From an uncultured Collinsella sp. (GTDB lineage: Bacteria > Actinomycetota > Coriobacteriia > Coriobacteriales > Coriobacteriaceae), in assembly GCA_900551305.1 (NCBI GenBank), contig URVK01000008.1:1-18451 (forward strand): a DNA stretch of 18,451 bases. Direction: 5' to 3'. Positions within the stretch are counted from its first letter, which is position 1; each line of letters begins with the position of its first letter. A program made the position numbers and the translations under genes. This document shows positions 14,690-18,451 of the stretch, one piece after another. The notes under the pieces were generated by a model. That model did no database searches. It saw only the letters and a list, made by a program, of their open reading frames with translations, and was not told the DNA's origin.

Positions 14690-16720
14690 CTACAGCTCGT
14701 TGGCCGCGTGATACGCCGTGCGAATGGCGCTCGCAATGTCGGCGGTGCGCTCACCCGAGCAGTCGCCCACGCAGGTCACGGGCACCGTCACGCCATCCAG
14801 GTCAAACGCGTTGGCCTTGGAGCCCACGGCCATCACCACGTAATCGCAGGCGATCTTCACCGGCTCCTCGGCGCCGTCCTCGGTGGTGCGAACAGCCTCC
14901 ACGCCCTCGTCGGTAATGGCGGTCAGGCGGGTCTTCACGTGCTGCTCCACGTTGTGCTCGGCAAAGTCGCTCATAATCAGCGGCAGAATGGTCTCGGACT
15001 CGCCTGCGGCAATCTTGTCGAGCATCTCGACAATCGCCACCTCGCAACCGTGCTGCAGCAGGTACTCGGCAGTCTCGGTGCCCACCAGGCCGCCGCCAAT
15101 GACAGCGACGCGGCCCGTAAACTCCACCTTGCCGGCCAGCACGTCCCAGCTCGAGACGACCTTGTCCGAATCGGCACCCGGAACGGGGATGACCACGTCG
15201 TGCGCGCCCACAGCCACAATCGCAGCGTCGGCGGCGTTGAGGTCCGCGGGGCTAGCGACGTGGCTGAGCTCAACCTTCACGCCCAGGCCAGGCAGAATCT
15301 TCTCGTAGTACTCGACCGAGCGCATGATCTCGTCCTTGCGCGGAGGCGCAGCCGCCAGCACAATCTGGCCGCCCAGGTGATCGCTCGCCTCGTAGATGGT
15401 CACGTCGTAGCCGCGCTTGGCCGCCACGCGTGCGGCCTCCAGGCCGGCGATGCCGCCGCCCACCACGGCGATCTTCTTGTCGCCCTCGCCCGGCTTAATG
15501 GCGATGGTCGCCTCGTCGCCGTTCTCCGCGTTGAGCACGCACGAAATGTACTTGCGGTTTTGAATCGCATCGACACAGCCCTTGTTGCAGTTGAGGCACT
15601 CGCGGATGGGCTCACCCGTGGCGGCCTTCAGCGCAATGTCGGGGTCGCACATGAGCGAGCGGCCGTAGGCGATGATGTCGGCCGCGCCGTCTTCCAGAAT
15701 CTTCTCGCCGGCCTCGACCGAGACAACACGGCCCACGGTTGCCACCGGCACGGAGACCAGGGCCTTGACGCGCTCGGCCACGGGCAGCGTCCAGTTGTAG
15801 GGCATGGCGCCCATGGGCGGAATGGTGTCGCCCATGTTGCCGGTGTGGTTGGCCTGTGCGACCTGGATCATGTCGATGCCCGCGCCCTCGAGCAGCTTGG
15901 CGAACTCGCATGCCTCGTCGGGCTGCAAGCCACCCTTGCCGCGCGGCGTGCCATCGGGGTTCTCCATGATCACGGGGAGCTTGTACTCCACCATCAGCTG
16001 CGGCGCGGCTTCCTTAATGGCAGCGACGACCTCCAGCGCGTAGCGAACGCGGTTCTCGAACGAACCACCGTACTCGTCGGTGCGCTGGTTGAGGATGGCC
16101 GAGCACAGCGAACCTACCAGGCGGTCGCCGTGGACCTCGATGGCATCGATCCCGGCCTGCTGCGCGCGAGCGGCCGAGGCGGCGATGGCCTCCTTGATCT
16201 GGGTGAGCTGCTCCACACTCGCCTCGTTCACAAAGTGCTGCATGTCGTGGTGCAGCTTGGCGTAGGCCTGGTTGCGGATCTCGTTGGACTCGGCCATCTT
16301 GGCGGCAAAGGTCTCCTCGTCGCCGGCGGCCTTGGCCTCCTGCGCGGCCTTGGCGGCGGCCATGGATCCCATGACCATGCGGCCGACGCCGGGCACGTCG
16401 TACTCGGGATGGAACAGCTGCAGCGCGACCTTGGCGCCGTGCTTGTGAACGGTGTCGGCCAGGGCCTTAAACGTGGGGATCTGAGCGTCGGTTGCCAGCT
16501 TGGGCGTGGGGCTTGCGGTCATAACGGGGGCGACGTCGCCGATGACGATGTAGCTCACGCCGCCACGGGCCAGGCGCTCGTAAAAAGCCAGGCTGCGCTC
16601 GCCAATGGAACCGTCGCGCTCCTCGTAGCCGGTGGTCAGCGGCGGAAACATAATGCGGTTCTTGAGCTCAAGGGGGCCAACCGTAATGGGCTGGAGCAGC
16701 TTGGATGCAGGTGCGGTCAT
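14690..16720 (-). CDS. NADH:flavin oxidoreductase / enoate-reductase-type Fe-S flavoenzyme (FadH/BaiCD-like)
   Basis: This protein of 676 residues has three parts, as in 2,4-dienoyl-CoA reductase, BaiCD/BaiH and trimethylamine dehydrogenase. These are a flavin-binding TIM barrel (1-365), a [4Fe-4S] motif C375-x2-C378-x3-C382-x11-C394, and FAD and NAD(P) Rossmann folds (GGGIAG at 421-426, GGGLVG at 542-547, closing GDC motif near 652). It should transfer electrons from NAD(P)H via FAD and the cluster to FMN to reduce a double bond; the substrate cannot be read from sequence. The barrel segment EVHGDRLVGSLCSAILNQR replaces the usual GxxGYLxxxF loop and lacks its active-site Tyr. A charged Ala-rich insertion lies at about 115-160. 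It is monocistronic, with promoter and terminator. The ATG at 16720 is chosen because GAGAGGA sits 6 nt before it; the ATG at 16726 has no spacing. Confidence 0.88.
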   Translation of the reverse strand: MTAPASKLLQPITVGPLELKNRIMFPPLTTGYEERDGSIGERSLAFYERLARGGVSYIVIGDVAPVMTASPTPKLATDAQIPTFKALADTVHKHGAKVALQLFHPEYDVPGVGRMVMGSMAAAKAAQEAKAAGDEETFAAKMAESNEIRNQAYAKLHHDMQHFVNEASVEQLTQIKEAIAASAARAQQAGIDAIEVHGDRLVGSLCSAILNQRTDEYGGSFENRVRYALEVVAAIKEAAPQLMVEYKLPVIMENPDGTPRGKGGLQPDEACEFAKLLEGAGIDMIQVAQANHTGNMGDTIPPMGAMPYNWTLPVAERVKALVSVPVATVGRVVSVEAGEKILEDGAADIIAYGRSLMCDPDIALKAATGEPIRECLNCNKGCVDAIQNRKYISCVLNAENGDEATIAIKPGEGDKKIAVVGGGIAGLEAARVAAKRGYDVTIYEASDHLGGQIVLAAAPPRKDEIMRSVEYYEKILPGLGVKVELSHVASPADLNAADAAIVAVGAHDVVIPVPGADSDKVVSSWDVLAGKVEFTGRVAVIGGGLVGTETAEYLLQHGCEVAIVEMLDKIAAGESETILPLIMSDFAEHNVEQHVKTRLTAITDEGVEAVRTTEDGAEEPVKIACDYVVMAVGSKANAFDLDGVTVPVTCVGDCSGERTADIASAIRTAYHAANEL

Positions 16721-16726
16721 GGACAT

Positions 16727-16733
16727 TCCTCTC
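16727..16733 (-). promoter_or_regulatory. Ribosome binding site that decides the flavoenzyme start
   Basis: GAGAGGA on the minus strand directly abuts the first ATG (16726) but lies 6 nt from the second (16720), so initiation at 16720 is favoured. Confidence 0.7.
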
Positions 16734-16774
16734 TTGTAGGCGCGGCGGCGATGATGCCGCGTAGTTGTCTAGAG

Positions 16775-16802
16775 GATATAGCATGGGGGCACAGCGGCGC
16801 AA
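16775..16802 (-). promoter_or_regulatory. Candidate promoter of the flavoenzyme gene
   Basis: TTGCGC (16797-16802), 16-bp spacer and TATATC (16775-16780) on the minus strand, about 55 bp before the start codon. Confidence 0.55.
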
Positions 16803-16858
16803 CGGAAATCGGCAGACAGCAGGTAGCGACAGGTGGATGGGGCGGGGCGGCCCGTCGG

Positions 16859-16921
16859 TTTGTCTCAATCTGTAACAGTTACGCGGCAAAATCCGTCCCT
16901 CGTGTTACAGATTTAGACAAA
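16859..16921. repeat. 63-nt palindromic element, copy 1
   Basis: Left arm TTTGTCTCAATCTGTAACA (16859-16877) and right arm TGTTACAGATTTAGACAAA (16903-16921) match as inverted repeats in 18 of 19 positions, around a 25-nt centre. The layout is the same as the second copy. There is no T-run, so it is not a standard terminator. Confidence 0.85.
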
Positions 16922-16939
16922 CACGACCCAACCCACCGG

Positions 16940-17002
16940 TATATCTCGATCTGTAACACCTAGCCGCCCAAATCGGGTCTAGATGTTACAGATCGAGATT
17001 TT
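16940..17002. repeat. 63-nt palindromic element, copy 2
   Basis: The arms 16943-16958 (ATCTCGATCTGTAACA) and 16984-16999 are perfect inverted repeats. Pairing extends inward to CCTAG/CTAGA with one mismatch. Arm and 25-nt centre lengths equal copy 1, about half of the centre positions agree, and the period is 81 nt, so the two are diverged copies of one element. Confidence 0.85.
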
Positions 17003-17047
17003 GTTTGAGAGGCCGAGAATTGGACCGAAAACACGGTCCCGAAATAA

Positions 17048-17078
17048 CAAAAAAGCTCGCCGGCTAGGCCGACGAGCT
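17048..17078 (-). terminator. Intrinsic terminator of the tRNA
   Basis: On the minus strand AGCTCGTCGGC and GCCGGCGAGCT form an 11-bp stem with one mismatch and a CTA loop, followed by TTTTTTG. It begins about 10 nt after the tRNA CCA end. Confidence 0.92.
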
Positions 17079-17087
17079 GCAAGTTCT

Positions 17088-17164
17088 TGGTCGCGGGGGC
17101 AGGATTTGAACCTACGACCTCCGGGTTATGAGCCCGGCGAGCTACCAGACTGCTCCACCCCGCA
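17088..17164 (-). tRNA. Initiator tRNA-fMet (anticodon CAT)
   Basis: A 77-nt cloverleaf including an encoded CCA end (17088-17090). The anticodon CAT lies at 17128-17130. Three consecutive G-C pairs in the anticodon stem (GGG/CCC) and an A11-U24 pair in the D stem are the marks of the initiator rather than elongator tRNA-Met. The top of the acceptor stem reads U1 and G72, a weak pair where E. coli has the C1-A72 mismatch. It is a single-gene unit with its own promoter and terminator, transcribed away from coaX. Confidence 0.96.
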
Positions 17165-17195
17165 ATGTCTGGGCGCCTCATGTGCGCAAGAAAGA

Positions 17196-17224
17196 ATATT
17201 ACGCGGGAGTTCGGTAAACGGCAA
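17196..17224 (-). promoter_or_regulatory. Promoter of the initiator tRNA
   Basis: TTGCCG (17219-17224), a 17-bp spacer and TAATAT (17196-17201) on the minus strand, about 32 bp before the tRNA 5' end. Spacing and hexamers fit a strong housekeeping promoter. Confidence 0.8.
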
Positions 17225-17299
17225 GGAAAATCTCGTAGAGCATAATTCCTTCATATTTAAACCCCTCAGTCCCTATCACCGTAAACGAATCGCAGCCGA

Positions 17300-17324
17300 G
17301 CGCCGTCGACGGCGCGTATACAAT
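17300..17324 (+). promoter_or_regulatory. Candidate coaX promoter -10 with adjacent 16-bp palindrome
   Basis: TATACAAT (17317-17324) is a good -10 region about 37 bp before the coaX ATG. Immediately before it lies the perfect palindrome GCGCCGTCGACGGCGC (17300-17315), in the place of the -35/-10 spacer. No good -35 is seen, so the promoter may depend on an activator, or the palindrome may be an operator. Confidence 0.5.
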
Positions 17325-17360
17325 GGTGCGCGTCCTTTTATGCCAACACTGGGAGTAGAC

Positions 17361-18134
17361 ATGCTGCTCGCTATCGATATGGGAAACACGCAGACGGCCA
17401 TGGGCCTGTTTGACGGAGACGAGCTGGTGCAGTCGTGGCGCATGCCCACCGACCGCTCTTATACCGCCGACGAGATCCATGTGCGCCTGATGGGTTTCTT
17501 TAAGATGTACGACCTCTCGCTCGGCGCGGTCGACGCGATCGCCTTTGCGGGCGTGGTGCCGCAGCTCTCGCGCGAATGGCACGCCGTGGCCGACCGCATT
17601 GCCGCAGACGCCATCGTCATCGGACCGCAGACGGCCGCGGTGACCAAGCTGCGCGCGGCGCGTCCCCAGGCCGTAGGCGCCGATCGCGTCGCTAACGCCG
17701 TTGCGGCCGAAACTTTCTACGGCGCGCCGGCAATCGTGGTGGACTTTGGCACCGCGACCAATATCGACGTCATCGATGAGGACGGTTATTACATTGGTGG
17801 AGCGATTGCGCCGGGCATCCGCATTTCGATGGACGCGCTCGCCGCCCGAGCCGCCAAGCTCGCCAGCGTTCCGCTCGAGGCGCCCGAGCACGCCATCGGC
17901 CGCGATACCGAGGAGTGCATCAAGGCTGGCGCCGTAACGGGCGCCGCCGCCATGGCTGAGGGCCTGGTCGCGCGCATGAAGCGCGAGCTGGGCCGCGAGG
18001 ATGCCACCGTTATCGCCACGGGCGGCCTCGCCAGCATCGTCGCCGATTCGACCGACGCCTTCGACGTGGTAGACGGCCAACTCACCATCAAGGGCATCTG
18101 CGAAATCTACCGCCGCATGCAGGAGCTGGGATAG
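17361..18134 (+). CDS. coaX: Type III pantothenate kinase
   Basis: This 257-residue cytosolic enzyme phosphorylates pantothenate, the first step of coenzyme A synthesis. Motifs of the ASKHA-fold family are complete: D6-x-GNT (phosphate/metal site), GADR at 106-109 with catalytic D109, DFGTATNID at 128-136, and GGAIAPG at 146-152. Length matches the family. Type III enzymes need a monovalent cation and are not inhibited by CoA (family knowledge). The ATG at 17361 is chosen because GGGAG lies 5 nt before it (17351-17355). The in-frame ATG at 17340 has no comparable site. It is divergent from the initiator tRNA and convergent with the next gene. Confidence 0.95.
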   Translation: MLLAIDMGNTQTAMGLFDGDELVQSWRMPTDRSYTADEIHVRLMGFFKMYDLSLGAVDAIAFAGVVPQLSREWHAVADRIAADAIVIGPQTAAVTKLRAARPQAVGADRVANAVAAETFYGAPAIVVDFGTATNIDVIDEDGYYIGGAIAPGIRISMDALAARAAKLASVPLEAPEHAIGRDTEECIKAGAVTGAAAMAEGLVARMKRELGREDATVIATGGLASIVADSTDAFDVVDGQLTIKGICEIYRRMQELG

Positions 18135-18191
18135 AGCAGGGGCTTAAGTCAAGCACGCCCGATGCCACAGTCCCCGCAAATGCTCGCCAAG

Positions 18192-18234
18192 CCTATTCCT
18201 CAAAAACGAAAATTATTCAGTTTTGAGGAATAGG
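18192..18234. repeat. AT-rich hairpin after coaX with 15-bp arms
   Basis: CCTATTCCTCAAAAAC (18192-18207) and GTTTTGAGGAATAGG (18220-18234) pair with one bulged base around a 12-nt AT-rich loop. No T-run follows on either strand. It could be an intergenic repeat or an RNA 3' hairpin. Confidence 0.75.
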
Positions 18235-18261
18235 ACCGAGGTGCTACCCCGCAGTCACGCA

Positions 18262-18293
18262 AAGCCCTCCCCGGCACAGGCCGAAGAGGGCTT
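18262..18293. terminator. Terminator-like hairpin between convergent coaX and the next gene
   Basis: AAGCCCTC (18262-18269) pairs perfectly with GAGGGCTT (18286-18293), with an inner CGGC/GCCG stem. Short T-rich tracts follow on both strands (CTTCGTTGT on plus, GCTTTGC on minus), so it may serve both convergent genes. Confidence 0.6.
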
Positions 18294-18330
18294 CGTTGTC
18301 ATCGTTATCTCTGAGCGCGGGCGCCTCGCG

Positions 18331-18451
18331 TTACAGTCCGCGAATGCGCACGGCCTCGGGCGGAAACTCTTGCTCGCCGGCATCGGTCTTGATGGTCGCG
18401 CGGCCCCAGATGTCCAGGCCCGCGAACACGCCCACCGCGAGTGGCAGGCCG
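18331..18451 (-). CDS. C-terminal end of a probable biotin-protein ligase (partial)
   Basis: Only the last 40 residues are in the window, ending at the TAA at 18331-18333. They read as a small SH3-like beta domain with GVFAGLDIWGRATI, then TDAGEQEFPPEAVRIRGL. The pattern G-x-D-x-x-G-x-x-x-[IV]-x-T-x-x-G followed by a final [VI]-R strand resembles the C-terminal domain of BirA, which attaches biotin to acetyl-CoA carboxylase. birA often neighbours coaX in Firmicutes and Actinobacteria, though here it is convergent with it. The piece is too short to be certain. Confidence 0.5.
   Translation of the reverse strand, partial: GLPLAVGVFAGLDIWGRATIKTDAGEQEFPPEAVRIRGL

Noticed and set aside
14690..16720. 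Naming the flavoenzyme baiCD or fadH
   Set aside because: The domain plan matches, but the active-site loop differs and no bile-acid or fatty-acid genes are adjacent, so a specific symbol is not justified.
14708..16963. 751-codon plus-strand open frame opposite the flavoenzyme
   Set aside because: Low-information Val/His/Gly-rich product with no domain. The minus-strand gene has full motifs, promoter and terminator.
16983..17360. N-terminal extension of coaX by about 126 codons
   Set aside because: It would run through the tRNA terminator and the tRNA itself. GGGAG before 17361 and the family length support the shorter start.

Overview
The window looks like a chromosomal segment of a high-GC, anaerobic, gut-type actinobacterium of the class Coriobacteriia, most like Collinsella. 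I infer this from the gene content (an LPXTG surface protein, an Ech-type energy-converting hydrogenase, a multidomain enoate-reductase-type flavoenzyme) and the base composition; no marker gene proves the genus.

Left block, 1-7900. Almost all of 50-7421 (minus strand) encodes one giant surface adhesin: signal peptide, von Willebrand A domain with an intact MIDAS motif, about 13 pilin-type isopeptide domains, and a C-terminal LPTTG sortase anchor. In this sequence the gene is split by a one-base frameshift in a GGGGCCC run (1226-1232). As written, it yields a 2075-residue secreted product without anchor, with the anchor lying in another frame. Its upstream region (7422-7900) has no gene but is rich in structure: a cluster of TGTCTCA motifs with an 18-bp palindrome, a 12-bp inverted repeat, and a 154-bp element bounded by perfect 25-bp inverted repeats with a terminator-like hairpin inside.

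Middle block, 7901-13557 (minus strand). A compact operon encodes a complete six-module Ech (group 4) [NiFe] hydrogenase in the classic order A-B-C-D-E-F, with five genes because the NuoL-like EchA and NuoH-like EchB modules are fused in one 960-residue protein. All expected nickel and iron-sulfur cysteines are present. Family knowledge suggests that it reduces protons with ferredoxin electrons while moving ions across the membrane. EchC and EchD carry unusual Ala-rich tails.

Right block, 13810-18451. A solitary IS3/IS150 OrfA-like double helix-turn-helix protein has its own promoter and terminator and no OrfB partner. After an AT-richer gap comes a 676-residue NADH:flavin oxidoreductase with a flavin barrel, a 4Fe-4S motif and FAD/NAD(P) folds, which lacks the usual active-site Tyr. 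Upstream of it lie two tandem copies of a 63-nt palindromic element. Part of their arm sequence recurs in the adhesin upstream region. An initiator tRNA-Met with promoter and terminator, coaX (type III pantothenate kinase), two hairpins, and the C-terminal end of a probable biotin-protein ligase complete the window.

The least ordinary items are the frameshifted, possibly switchable adhesin anchor, the EchA-EchB fusion, and the shared bipartite palindromic motif family.
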